22,127 bases of DNA, from contig JAFGKO010000362.1 of NCBI GenBank assembly GCA_016928525.1, positions 1 through 22,127 on the forward strand, given 5' to 3'. Positions 13,800 through 21,198 of the stretch are shown one piece after another. Below the pieces are notes generated by a model. It saw only the letters and a list, made by a program, of their open reading frames with translations. It was not told where the DNA came from and did no database searches. A program made the translations under genes and the position numbers. The stretch is from Anaerolineales bacterium (GTDB taxonomy: Bacteria; Chloroflexota; Anaerolineae; Anaerolineales; Villigracilaceae). How positions within the stretch are numbered: position 1 is the first letter of the stretch; each line of letters opens with the position of its first letter.

Positions 13800-14828
13800 C
13801 TAAAGAATCAGCATCGCATCGCCAAAAGAATAGAAGCGGTAGCCTTCCTTGATAGCGATTTGATAAGTTTCCAGTACTTTCTCCCGCCCGGCAAAGGCGC
13901 TGACCAGCATGATCAGCGTGGACCTGGGCAGGTGGAAGTTGGTAACCATGGCGTCCACGACTTTGAACTGGTAACCAGGAAGGATGTAGATGGAGGTAGG
14001 GCCAGTAAAATTGACGATTTGTGATTTGCGATTTTCGATTGAGGATTGACTTAGCGCACTTTCCAGGGTGCGGACGGATGTTGTCCCGACTGCAATCACT
14101 CTACCACCTGCCTGCCTGGTTTCGTTGATTGTATCTGCTGTTTCTTGCGAGAGCTCACACCACTCGGTGTGGATCTTGTGCTCAGATGGGTCATCTTCGG
14201 TGACGGGAGCAAAAGTGTCCAGCCCAACATGCAAAGTGACGTAAGCGATTTTTATGCCTTTGGTTTGCAACTCGTCCAGCAGGCGCGGGGTGAAGTGCAG
14301 ACCGGCGGTCGGCGCGGCCGCGGAGCCGGGCTCGCGCGCGTAGACGGTCTGGTAGCGTTCGGGGTCATCCAGTTTCTCGTGGATGTAGGGTGGCAGTGGG
14401 ACATGTCCCACTTTGGGGAAATACGGCTCGATAGGTTCGGAGAATTTCACCAGGCGTTCGGAACCGTTCAGCATCTCGATGATCTCAGCTTGCGGACCAT
14501 CATTTACTGTAACCAGGCTGCCTACACGCAGACCTTTGCCGCCAACCAGGCATTCCCAGGTCAGGGTATCTCTGCGGCGCAGGAGCAGCAGTTCCACCCT
14601 GCCGCCGGTCTGTTTACGCGCATAAATACGCGCTGGGATGACGCGCGTTTGGTTTAGGACTAGCAGATCGCCAGGGTTGAGGTATTCGCCAATCTCGTTG
14701 AAAATCCGGTGTTCCAGTTTTCCTGTTTTCCGGTCGATGACCAACAAACGCGAAGAATCGCGCGGCTCGAGCGGCGTTTGCGCGATGGAAGATTCAGGGA
14801 GCTGGTAGTCGAAGTCGGAGGTTTTCAT
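13800..14828 (-). CDS. queA: S-adenosylmethionine:tRNA ribosyltransferase-isomerase
   Basis: QueA adds the ribosyl part of S-adenosylmethionine to preQ1 at position 34 of GUN tRNAs, giving epoxyqueuosine in the queuosine pathway. The 342 residues match the family length. Conserved stretches seen: MKTSDFDYQLPESSIAQTPL at the start, PGDLLVLNQTRVIPARI, RVELLLLRR, the PLPPYI segment, PGSAAAPTAGLHFTPRLL, YVTLHVGLDTFAPV, EWCELS, GRVIAVGTTSVRTLES, and the C-terminal NFHLPRSTLIMLVSAFAGRE. The ATG at 14828 has no clear Shine-Dalgarno. A 60-nt inverted repeat ends 9 nt upstream of it, close enough to influence translation. A decayed copy of this gene's first 16-22 codons lies 1.75 kb away at 16511-16579. 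No tgt or queG neighbours are present in the window. Confidence 0.97.
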   Translation of the reverse strand: MKTSDFDYQLPESSIAQTPLEPRDSSRLLVIDRKTGKLEHRIFNEIGEYLNPGDLLVLNQTRVIPARIYARKQTGGRVELLLLRRRDTLTWECLVGGKGLRVGSLVTVNDGPQAEIIEMLNGSERLVKFSEPIEPYFPKVGHVPLPPYIHEKLDDPERYQTVYAREPGSAAAPTAGLHFTPRLLDELQTKGIKIAYVTLHVGLDTFAPVTEDDPSEHKIHTEWCELSQETADTINETRQAGGRVIAVGTTSVRTLESALSQSSIENRKSQIVNFTGPTSIYILPGYQFKVVDAMVTNFHLPRSTLIMLVSAFAGREKVLETYQIAIKEGYRFYSFGDAMLIL

Positions 14829-14837
14829 GACTAGAAA

Positions 14838-14897
14838 GTAGTAACAACTTCAGCCGTTATAAGTTATTGAGCGTTCAGCGACTGAAGTCGCTACTAC
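14838..14897. repeat. 60-nt inverted-repeat element between the HpaB-family gene and queA
   Basis: The 21-base arms GTAGTAACAACTTCAGCCGTT-like (14838-14858) and its partner (14877-14897) match at 17 of 21 positions around an 18-base spacer. All differences are transitions, so the minus-strand RNA pairs at about 20 of 21 positions counting G-U pairs. One arm contains the TAG stop (14894-14896) of the HpaB-family gene; the other ends 9 nt before the queA ATG. Confidence 0.7.
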
Positions 14898-16426
14898 GCG
14901 ATTGCAAAAACCCGAGCAAAATAGCCATCCAATATTTCTCCAAGATCATCCACCACCGAATCGGGCAGATCGATGCCTGCCAAGCGTTTGGCGAGTCGCT
15001 GCTTGAAGTCGAGCTGCATCTGGCGATAGATTTGAACGCGCTGGGCCTGCGGCGAACCAGCCCCATGCAGGGACTCGGTCAGGTAGCCGACCGAGTTGCG
15101 ACCCAGGGTCATGTTTTCGATCAGGCGTAGGATGCGCAGGCGATGCTCGGTCGGTACATCCTCACGCCCCTTGAGGTACTTTTCTAGCAGTGGACCAAGC
15201 TCCTCGTGGCGGTAGTCCGCTTCGGAGGGCAACGTCACCACCAGGCCACCGGCCAGGTCTTGCGCCAGGCGTCCCATCTCATAGGGGATCTTGGTGACAT
15301 GATGCTTGCAGACATTCGCCAGCATATCATCACAGAGGTAGGCTCCTGATTTTGTGGCGTGACTCTGATAGGACGAAGCAATCCCGGCAGCGTAGATGGT
15401 CTCGTTGAGATGGGTCATCTCCACCAGCTTGTCGCGGATATGCGAAGCGCGCTCTACGCCGTTGTATTCAGCAATGGTCGCAGCCGCACCGATGAGCACA
15501 TCACCCACGCCGCTCTTGCAAACGTAGCTGCGCCGGTGGTAACTGGTGAAACGCTCGACCAGTTGGGCGGCAAAATCCGTCTCGCCGTCCATGAAAATCA
15601 GCTCGTTGGGGATGAAGACATCTTCGAAAATGACCAGCGCTTCCTGGCCGCTGTATTCTCGGTTGCCCACATCGAGGCCGTCCCCTTCCATGCTGCGTGT
15701 GTCACAGGATTGACGTCCATACACAAAAGTGATGCCCTCTGCCTCAACGGGCATCGCGCCGACGATGGCATAATCGTGATCGTCCTTTTCGAGGCGCAGG
15801 GTCGGCATGACAATCAACCAGTGCGAGTTGATGCATCCCGTCTGGTGCGCTTTGGCGCCACGGACATAGACCCCCTCAGGTGTGCGGCGAGTGATATGCA
15901 GGTACATGTCAGGATCAGCCTGCTGCGAGGGCGGTTTGCTGCGGTCGCCCTTGACATCGGTCATGGCTCCACCGATGACGCAGTTGTGTTTCTGCATCGT
16001 TTTTATAAATTCTTTCAGTCGTTCATGGTACGAAGTGCCATATTTCTCATCGATCTCGTAAGTGACCGAGTACAACGAATTGAGCGCGTCCATACCGACG
16101 CAGCGCTGGAAGCAGGTGCCGGTCAGTTGCCCCAGCCGCCGCTGCATCTTGTTTTGCAGGACGACATCATTGGCACTTGTGGCGATATGCAGGAAACGGT
16201 TGACGCGCTCGCCTGTGAAAGGTGACAGAGCAGTCGCCAGGTCAGGCCGTTGTTGTGCCAGATCATAGGTCTTGGCCATGGCATTGATCGAGGGGCGGAT
16301 CATAGGATGCTCGACAGGTTCGGGGACCAATTCGCCAAACAGATAAACTTTCAAGTTGCGCCCGCGCATGCTCTCGATGTAATCGTCGCCGGTGAGGATC
16401 GTTTTGGGTTTACTATCTATATTCAT
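14894..16426 (-). CDS. 4-hydroxyphenylacetate 3-hydroxylase/4-hydroxybutyryl-CoA dehydratase family enzyme
   Basis: A 510-residue acyl-CoA-dehydrogenase-fold flavoprotein. The 4-BUDH branch uses FAD plus a [4Fe-4S] cluster to dehydrate 4-hydroxybutyryl-CoA and isomerise vinylacetyl-CoA, while HpaB relatives are FADH2-dependent monooxygenases. The cluster pattern favours 4-BUDH: C105-x3-C109 (TGTCFQRCVG) and H297...C303-K304 (YHRRSYVCKSGVGDVLIGAA), together with NETIYAAGIA, GGLVVTLPSEADY and the C-terminal ESLHGAGSPQAQR. H297 and C303 are one residue closer than H292 and C299 of the Clostridium aminobutyricum enzyme, so cluster binding needs a check. ATG 16426 has GGAGG 6 nt upstream; a CATAAT box lies at 16465-16470. 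The stop codon is in an inverted repeat. No other butyrate or aminobutyrate genes are in the window, so the real substrate is open. Confidence 0.88.
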   Translation of the reverse strand: MNIDSKPKTILTGDDYIESMRGRNLKVYLFGELVPEPVEHPMIRPSINAMAKTYDLAQQRPDLATALSPFTGERVNRFLHIATSANDVVLQNKMQRRLGQLTGTCFQRCVGMDALNSLYSVTYEIDEKYGTSYHERLKEFIKTMQKHNCVIGGAMTDVKGDRSKPPSQQADPDMYLHITRRTPEGVYVRGAKAHQTGCINSHWLIVMPTLRLEKDDHDYAIVGAMPVEAEGITFVYGRQSCDTRSMEGDGLDVGNREYSGQEALVIFEDVFIPNELIFMDGETDFAAQLVERFTSYHRRSYVCKSGVGDVLIGAAATIAEYNGVERASHIRDKLVEMTHLNETIYAAGIASSYQSHATKSGAYLCDDMLANVCKHHVTKIPYEMGRLAQDLAGGLVVTLPSEADYRHEELGPLLEKYLKGREDVPTEHRLRILRLIENMTLGRNSVGYLTESLHGAGSPQAQRVQIYRQMQLDFKQRLAKRLAGIDLPDSVVDDLGEILDGYFARVFAIA

Positions 16427-16510
16427 TCTTTACCTCCAGCAGGGGGTAGCTGAAACACTTCATTATTATGGCACAAATCCCCCTTCTAGTACACGGAGCA
16501 TAAGCTAAAA

Positions 16511-16579
16511 ATGCTGCTAGAGCGACATTTACGCGATGGATGTTTCGGGGAGGTGGTAGTCGAAGTCGGAGGTTTTCAT
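16511..16579 (-). pseudogene. queA: Decayed fragment of a second queA 5' end
   Basis: On the minus strand, from ATG at 16579, the frame reads MKTSDFDYHLPETSIA and then a stop. It aligns with the first 16 residues of QueA with two changes (Q9H, S13T), and 44 of 48 bases match the intact gene at 14781-14828. Similarity continues past the stop for about six further codons with CAA to TAA and GAG to TAG changes, then fades near 16511. It has no downstream reading frame and is a remnant. Confidence 0.8.
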
Positions 16580-16583
16580 TCTT

Positions 16584-16602
16584 CACATTTGAACAAAATG
16601 TG
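16584..16602. terminator. Hairpin between the TIR gene and the queA remnant
   Basis: CACATTT-GAACA-AAATGTG forms a 7-bp stem (9 bp counting a G-U pair), downstream of the TIR-FGE gene on the minus strand. It has no T run. Confidence 0.35.
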
Positions 16603-16667
16603 GATGATTGAATTCCCCACCACTAACATATAGAGTTTTTAAACCAGAGCCAGTATTTCTAGAACAT

Positions 16668-17960
16668 TCAGGAGCGTTTGTGAGACACCGACACCGCCAC
16701 CCGAAAGCCGATATCTTTGCTGGTAAATCCCGGTCGCTCGGCTTGGCGATAAGCGCAACAGGCACGCTGTTCAGAATCATTAAACGATCCACCCCGCAGG
16801 ATCCGTTGAGAATAATTGTATGCATCTTCAACTTCACGCCCATCGTCAGGAACATAAGGATATTTAAAAAAAGTTATTTCTTTTCTCAATAAACTACGTG
16901 TCCACTCCCAAACATTGCCCGCCATATCCGCACAACCATAAGGCGAATCACCATCCGGCGAATAATGACCAACTATTGTGGTCTTGCCCTTACCGCTACG
17001 TTTCGTGTTGCACTTAGTTTTATCGAATTTATCTCCCCACGGATACTCATTTCCTTTCTCGCCGCGGGCGGCCTTTTCCCATTCAGCCTCAGAAGGCAGG
17101 CAAAAGCGATACCCTTTGGGCAATTCCACCTGATAGTTCTTATTGAGCCATTTAATACATATCTGCGCATTGTCCCAGTTAATGTTCACGACTGGATGTT
17201 GATCCAACCCGGCTTCTGGTATAAGGATTGGCAATTTAATACTTTTAGCCATCAACTTATATTGCTCATAAGTTACGGGGAAACGTGCCAGGTAGAAATC
17301 GTAATTAAGTGTAACATTATGCCTAGGACTGCAAACAACAGAGGAGTTCTTCAAATTTTCAGATCCCATGATGAAATCCCCCCCTGGCACTTTCACGAAC
17401 TCTAACCCACCAAATTCATAAAGCGGGTGTCCGCTAGGTGTTGCTTTTGTGGAATTGGGGGCAACAAACATCGGTGTTGAACTCACAGAAAAAGATTCCG
17501 CTGGGTCGGGCATTCGTTCGGCAGGTAGCAAGATCTCCAATGAACTTGCCCTTAAACGCAGTGAATTTAAAAGTTTCTCTTGGGCGTTTGGTTGGAAATA
17601 ACCCAGCCATTGCCATTGGCTGAATCTAGCTGGTGTTTCACAATCATCCAATTTCAAAGGGATGACAAAAATTGTGTCATCCGGTTTTTCTAATGCTAAA
17701 TCATAAGCGGTTTTGAATTCACGCTGGATATAACCCTCTTTTGAAACCGATTTATTTGACAAGCAAACAATGATGACATCCGCAGTGCGAATTGCTTTCT
17801 TGATTTCATTATCCCAATTCTGTCCGGGTAACAACTTTTCTTCATCCAGCCAAGGATTAATCCAAGGCTCACTTTGCAAACGACTGTACAAGTCACGCAC
17901 GGCAGGCTTATCTTGCAAAGCGTGGCAGAGAAAGACTCGAAGCTTTCGTGTTTCTAGCAT
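16668..17960 (-). CDS. TIR domain fused to formylglycine-generating-enzyme-like (SUMF1) domain
   Basis: A 430-residue soluble fusion. Residues 1-145 are a TIR domain: LRVFLCHALQDK, NPWLDEEKLLPGQNW, ADVIIVCLSNKSVSKEGYIQREF, with E81 at the position of the catalytic NADase Glu. After a linker, 180-425 is an FGE-sulfatase/SUMF1-type domain: VPGGDFIMGS, NINWDNAQICIKWLNK, RFCLPSEAEWEKAARG, CADMAGNVWEWT, RILRGGSFNDSEQRACCAYR. The true FGE cysteine pair (as in GGSYMCHRSYC) is absent; the CC here is shifted, so formylglycine synthesis is doubtful. GGGGAGG is 5 nt before the ATG. TIR fusions often act in NAD-depleting immunity; here an effector or sensor role is only inferred. Codons are more A+T-rich than in the neighbours, and the gene sits beside a queA remnant, which suggests an acquired insert. 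It has no partner genes. Confidence 0.9.
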   Translation of the reverse strand: MLETRKLRVFLCHALQDKPAVRDLYSRLQSEPWINPWLDEEKLLPGQNWDNEIKKAIRTADVIIVCLSNKSVSKEGYIQREFKTAYDLALEKPDDTIFVIPLKLDDCETPARFSQWQWLGYFQPNAQEKLLNSLRLRASSLEILLPAERMPDPAESFSVSSTPMFVAPNSTKATPSGHPLYEFGGLEFVKVPGGDFIMGSENLKNSSVVCSPRHNVTLNYDFYLARFPVTYEQYKLMAKSIKLPILIPEAGLDQHPVVNINWDNAQICIKWLNKNYQVELPKGYRFCLPSEAEWEKAARGEKGNEYPWGDKFDKTKCNTKRSGKGKTTIVGHYSPDGDSPYGCADMAGNVWEWTRSLLRKEITFFKYPYVPDDGREVEDAYNYSQRILRGGSFNDSEQRACCAYRQAERPGFTSKDIGFRVAVSVSHKRS

Positions 17961-17991
17961 GAGAACCTCCCCAAAAACGTTTATCGTTTTA

Positions 17992-18019
17992 ATTATACAG
18001 TAGGATTCCTATTTTTTAA
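17992..18019 (-). promoter_or_regulatory. Sigma70-like promoter of the TIR-FGE gene
   Basis: On the minus strand TTAAAA (18014-18019) and a perfect TATAAT (17992-17997) are 16 nt apart, giving a leader of about 25 nt with GGGGAGG before ATG 17960. The -35 overlaps the end of the DUF2905 gene. Confidence 0.6.
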
Positions 18020-18236
18020 CCCATCTAATGATTAGATTGAGCAATATCGTTAACACAATTGAAATCAATATCGAACTCGCTAGCGGAAAGTAAAATGAAA
18101 AGCCATCGCGTTCGATGCGGATGTCACCGGGCAGGCGGCCAAACGGGATGCCAAATTTGGCGGCCAGGAAGACCAATCCACCCACTACGAATAAGATAAT
18201 GCCCCCAATCATCAGGAAACGGCCAATGTTTTCCAT
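18009..18236 (-). CDS. DUF2905 domain small membrane protein
   Basis: A 75-residue protein with two hydrophobic helices (MIGGIILFVVGGLVFLAAKF and LASSILISIVLTILLNLIIRW) joined by the diagnostic DUF2905 turn GRLPGDIRIERDGFSFYFP. The family is widespread and its function is unknown. ATG 18236 follows GGAAG at 8 nt; an in-frame GTG nine bases further up has no room for an RBS. ruvB is upstream on the same strand, about 135 nt away across REP-like sequence. DUF2905 genes often lie beside ruvB or queA in other genomes, which matches the order here and suggests a conserved neighbourhood into which the TIR-FGE gene and others came. Confidence 0.88.
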   Translation of the reverse strand: MENIGRFLMIGGIILFVVGGLVFLAAKFGIPFGRLPGDIRIERDGFSFYFPLASSILISIVLTILLNLIIRWVKK

Positions 18237-18250
18237 AATTATCACTTCCG

Positions 18251-18371
18251 CCCTGAGCGGAACGGAGCGTAGCGGAGTGAAGTCGAAGGGTGTTTTCCTA
18301 ACAACAAGCGCTTCCCCCTTTGGGGACGATGCGACTGCGGACTTCGTTGCACTCCGTCCTCCGCTCAGCGA
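18251..18371. repeat. REP-like intergenic sequence between ruvB and the DUF2905 gene
   Basis: 18251-18290 begins CCCTGAGC and ends GAAGGG, a palindrome-flanked block with internal GAGCGG/GAGCGT/GCGGAG repeats. 18311-18368 is a second imperfect inverted block (GCGACTGCGGAC... GTCCTCCGCTCAGCGAC). The ruvB stop codon (18372-18374) abuts it, and the phrase AGTCGCTGA is shared with the 14838-14897 element. Confidence 0.45.
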
Positions 18372-19397
18372 CTAAAGCAACCTCGGCTGCTCCCCCTCCA
18401 CATAATCCAGCCCCAGGTGCTCATAAGCTGATTTCGTCGCCACCCGTCCCTGCGGGGTACGGTCGAGGAAACCCAGTTGCAGCAGGTAGGGCTCGACCAC
18501 GTCCATGATGGTGTCGGATTCCTCGCTGATGGAGGCCGCAATCGTGTTCAACCCTACCGGGCCGCCGCTATATTTTTCGATGATGGTGCGCAGCACGCGT
18601 CGATCGACGTCATCCAGGCCAAGTGTATCGACTTGCAATAAATCAAGCGCTTCCTGCGCGACCTGGCGCGTGACCGTTCCGTCCGCGCGCACCTGGGCAT
18701 AATCACGAACACGTCGCAGCAAACGCAGGGCGACACGCGGAGTCCCACGTGCCCGACGGCCAACTTCTTCGACACCACCCTCGTCACAGGGCACATCCAG
18801 CATTTTCGCAGCACGCCGGACGATGGCCTGCATCGCTTCGAGATCATAGTAGTCCAGCCGGTAGACCGCGCCGAAGCGTGCCCGCAATGGAGCCGTGACG
18901 AGCGCCAGTCGCGTGGTCGCGCCGACGATGGTGAAATGCGGCAGTTTCAGCCGGATGGAACGCGCTGAAGGGCCTTTCCCGATGACAATGTCCAGCGCGA
19001 AATCTTCCATAGCGGGATAGAGCACTTCTTCCACGGCCCGTCCCAAACGGTGGACTTCGTCGATGAAGAGCACATCGCCCGCGCGCAGATTGGTCAGGAT
19101 GGCAGCCAGGTCCCCGGCGCGCTCGATGACAGGCCCAGAGGTGACTTTGATATTGACGCCCATTTCGTTCGAAAGCACGTGCGCCAGGGTGGTCTTGCCC
19201 AGGCCAGGCGGACCGTAGAATAGCACGTGGTCGAGGGCCTCCCCTCGCTGGCGGGCCGCGTCGATCAGAATGGACAGGTTCTCCTTCACCTGGTCCTGGC
19301 CAATGATGCCGGTCAGCTTTTGGGGACGGAGCGCATTGTCGACGCGGTCATCCGGTTTGGCTTCGGGATCGAGGGGGCGTTGGCGGGATTCGGTCAT
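18372..19397 (-). CDS. ruvB: Holliday junction branch-migration helicase RuvB
   Basis: The AAA+ motor of the RuvAB complex that drives branch migration of Holliday junctions in recombination repair. The 341 residues are full length. Visible: the start motif [21 protein letters not shown], Walker A GPPGLGKT (62-69), Walker B FIDEVHRL (about 112-118), [34 protein letters not shown] (sensor 1 and arginine-finger region), the sensor 2 region [16 protein letters not shown], and the C-terminal winged helix [29 protein letters not shown]. The start is ATG 19397. There is no Shine-Dalgarno, and TATAAT lies exactly 6 nt upstream, so the mRNA is probably leaderless. ruvA and ruvC are not adjacent in this window. 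Confidence 0.98.
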   Translation of the reverse strand: MTESRQRPLDPEAKPDDRVDNALRPQKLTGIIGQDQVKENLSILIDAARQRGEALDHVLFYGPPGLGKTTLAHVLSNEMGVNIKVTSGPVIERAGDLAAILTNLRAGDVLFIDEVHRLGRAVEEVLYPAMEDFALDIVIGKGPSARSIRLKLPHFTIVGATTRLALVTAPLRARFGAVYRLDYYDLEAMQAIVRRAAKMLDVPCDEGGVEEVGRRARGTPRVALRLLRRVRDYAQVRADGTVTRQVAQEALDLLQVDTLGLDDVDRRVLRTIIEKYSGGPVGLNTIAASISEESDTIMDVVEPYLLQLGFLDRTPQGRVATKSAYEHLGLDYVEGEQPRLL

Positions 19398-19403
19398 AGA
19401 GCG

Positions 19404-19409
19404 ATTATA
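19404..19409 (-). promoter_or_regulatory. TATAAT -10 box 6 nt from the ruvB start (leaderless promoter)
   Basis: A perfect TATAAT on the minus strand is followed by CGCTCT and then the ruvB ATG. Transcription about 7 nt after the -10 would start at the A of ATG. The expected -35 position lies in the palindromic element at 19415-19467 and shows no clear TTGACA. Confidence 0.55.
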
Positions 19410-19414
19410 CCCTT

Positions 19415-19467
19415 CCCGGTCACAGTTGCGCCGCTATAGCGATGTAGAAGCGCAATTAGTGACCGGG
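19415..19467. repeat. 53-nt inverted-repeat element upstream of ruvB
   Basis: The arms CCCGGTCAC-AGTTGCGC (19415-19431) and GCGCAATTAGTGACCGGG (19450-19467) are complementary apart from one bulge and one mismatch, around an 18-base spacer that contains the palindrome GCTATAGC. The element begins 5 nt upstream of the ruvB -10 box. Confidence 0.7.
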
Positions 19468-19527
19468 GGGCATTATATAACCCGAGAAACAGAAGCAAGC
19501 CTCGGGGCAGGATGGATGCGAGAAATG

Positions 19528-19576
19528 GGGCACGGATTGAACGGATTATCCGTGAATTTAAACGGATTCCGTGCCC
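19528..19576. repeat. 49-nt palindromic element with CGGATT repeats
   Basis: GGGCACGGA (19528-19536) and TCCGTGCCC (19568-19576) are perfect outer arms. Inside, CGGATT occurs at 19533, 19542 and 19563, together with ATCCGTG. No coding capacity is seen. Confidence 0.6.
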
Positions 19577-19592
19577 TCCGTATATTCTGTGT

Positions 19593-19613
19593 CCCCGCCG
19601 TAATCAGGCGGGG
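19593..19613. terminator. Hairpin just after guaB
   Basis: CCCCGCC and GGCGGGG pair over 7 bp around GTAATCA, 10 nt past the guaB stop on the minus strand. The stem is GC-rich but no T run follows, so a termination role is likely rather than shown. Confidence 0.45.
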
Positions 19614-19622
19614 TGTCCAAAA

Positions 19623-21062
19623 CTAAATCACTTCCACATCGTGCGGGTGGGACTCTTTCAGGCCGACAGGTGTCATGCGCACCAGCACAGCCTTTTCGTG
19701 CAACTCTTCGATGCTATGCGCGTTGGTGTAACTCATGCCCGATTGCAGTCCACCGACCAGTTGCTTGAGCATCTCGCGCGCCGAACCGCGATAGGGCACA
19801 GCCGCCTCGACGCCCTCCGAGACGTAATCTTCGATCTCTTCTCTGGTGATCTCACTTTCCCCCTCGCGCGCTTTACGGGTCAGGGTAGCCTGTAGCGAGG
19901 CCATGCCGCGCGAGACCTTGTAGCGATGTCCCTTGCGAGTAATGAGCATGCCGGGGCTCTCGTCGGTGCCGGCCAGCAGGCTGCCGAGCATGACCGAGGA
20001 AGCGCCCGCAGCCAGCGCTTTAACAATGTCGCCCGAGGTGCGCACGCCGCCATCCGCAATGACAGGAATACCCTGCGGACGCGCTACCTCCGCGCACTGC
20101 ATGACGGCCGTCAACTGCGGAACGCCCGCACCCGCCACAATGCGCGTGATGCAGATCGAACCGGGCCCCACGCCCACCTTGACCGCGTCCGCGCCCGCGT
20201 CGATCAGGCGCTGGGTGCCTTCGGCGGTAGCGACATTGCCGCCGATGATCTGTGATTTGGGAAAATTCACCCGGATCTGCTGGATGATTTCGATCTCCGC
20301 CTTGGAATCGCCATGCGCGATGTCGACCACAATACAGTCCGCGCCCGCCTCCAGCAGGCGTTCCACACGCTTCAACTCGCTGCCTTTCACCCCCACCGCC
20401 GCGCCCACTGCCAGCCGTCCGCGTGTATCTTTGGTGGCATGGGGATACTCTTCCAGCTTCATAATATCTTTGACAGTGATCAGGCCGGTCAGGTGACCCT
20501 CTGCATCCACCAGCGGCAGCTTCTCGATACGGTGCTCGTGCAAGATCTTCTCGGCTTGTTTGAGCGTAGTATCGGACGGAGCCGTAATCACCTCACGGGT
20601 CATCACTTCGGAGAGGGTCCTGTGACCATTTTCTTCGAAGAGCAGGTCGCGTGTGGTGACAATCCCGACCACTTTCCCCGCCTCATCCAGGATCACAATC
20701 CCACCTGTGTACGTTTCTTCCACAATGCGTTTGACATCGCCAACCGTATCCGAAGCCCGCAAGGTGATGGGGTTATCGACCACATACGATTCGGCTTTCT
20801 TTACACGCCTCACCTGTTGCACCTGGTCATCGATGGTCATAAAGCGGTGGATGATACCGATGCCGCCTTCGCGCGCCATCACGATCCCCATTTCGCTTTC
20901 AGTCACGGTATCCATATTAGCGGAAACAATCGGTATCCGCATCTCGATCTTCGAAGTCAACTGCGTGCACGTGGAGAGCATGCGGCGCGACTCCACATCC
21001 GAATACTGCGGCACCAGCAGCACGTCGTCATACGTCAAGGCTACTTCAGGCAAAATTTTCAT
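19623..21062 (-). CDS. guaB: IMP dehydrogenase with two CBS domains
   Basis: It oxidises IMP to XMP with NAD+, the first committed step to GMP. The 479-residue barrel protein has [15 protein letters not shown] near the start, two CBS domains at about 96-205, the [17 protein letters not shown] loop with catalytic C304 and the Thr two residues on, [24 protein letters not shown] and the C-terminal [10 protein letters not shown]. The active-site flap differs from common IMPDHs: after RGMASL (386-391) the next stretch lacks the DRY catalytic Arg-Tyr pair, although [14 protein letters not shown] keeps the Glu that follows. A GMP reductase role is therefore not fully excluded. ATG 21062 has AAGGAG 6 nt upstream. 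A long perfect hairpin lies in the leader, and a promoter at 21136-21166. It is divergent from purB, another purine gene, which supports the pathway call. Confidence 0.93.
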   Translation of the reverse strand: MKILPEVALTYDDVLLVPQYSDVESRRMLSTCTQLTSKIEMRIPIVSANMDTVTESEMGIVMAREGGIGIIHRFMTIDDQVQQVRRVKKAESYVVDNPITLRASDTVGDVKRIVEETYTGGIVILDEAGKVVGIVTTRDLLFEENGHRTLSEVMTREVITAPSDTTLKQAEKILHEHRIEKLPLVDAEGHLTGLITVKDIMKLEEYPHATKDTRGRLAVGAAVGVKGSELKRVERLLEAGADCIVVDIAHGDSKAEIEIIQQIRVNFPKSQIIGGNVATAEGTQRLIDAGADAVKVGVGPGSICITRIVAGAGVPQLTAVMQCAEVARPQGIPVIADGGVRTSGDIVKALAAGASSVMLGSLLAGTDESPGMLITRKGHRYKVSRGMASLQATLTRKAREGESEITREEIEDYVSEGVEAAVPYRGSAREMLKQLVGGLQSGMSYTNAHSIEELHEKAVLVRMTPVGLKESHPHDVEVI

Positions 21063-21087
21063 GACTTTCTCCTTCGGCTATCGCCAA

Positions 21088-21116
21088 CCTTGCGAAGGTT
21101 TTGAACCTTCGCAAGG
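21088..21116. repeat. Perfect 13-bp hairpin in the guaB leader
   Basis: CCTTGCGAAGGTT (21088-21100) and AACCTTCGCAAGG (21104-21116) pair completely around three bases. It lies 11 nt upstream of the guaB Shine-Dalgarno, so it would form in the 5' untranslated RNA. No T run follows it and it does not resemble a known purine riboswitch. Confidence 0.75.
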
Positions 21117-21135
21117 CCAGAAAATTTCCAGCGCG

Positions 21136-21166
21136 ATTATACCCTCGTGGGCATGATATATGGCAA
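21136..21166 (-). promoter_or_regulatory. Likely guaB promoter
   Basis: On the minus strand a perfect TATAAT (21136-21141) is preceded by TTGCCA (21161-21166), with a long 19-nt spacer. Transcription would start about 65 nt before the guaB ATG and include the 13-bp hairpin. Confidence 0.5.
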
Positions 21167-21186
21167 GCTTGTCCATACCGCAATGA

Positions 21187-21192
21187 TATAAT
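21187..21192 (+). promoter_or_regulatory. TATAAT -10 box 6 nt from the purB GTG (leaderless promoter)
   Basis: A perfect TATAAT is followed by GAAAAC and the GTG start at 21199, the same geometry as at ruvB. No Shine-Dalgarno or convincing -35 is seen. Confidence 0.55.
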
Positions 21193-21198
21193 GAAAAC

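Noticed and set aside
21063..21198. Purine riboswitch in the guaB-purB interval
   Set aside because: Only one simple hairpin is visible; the three-way junction and conserved loops of purine riboswitches are not seen.
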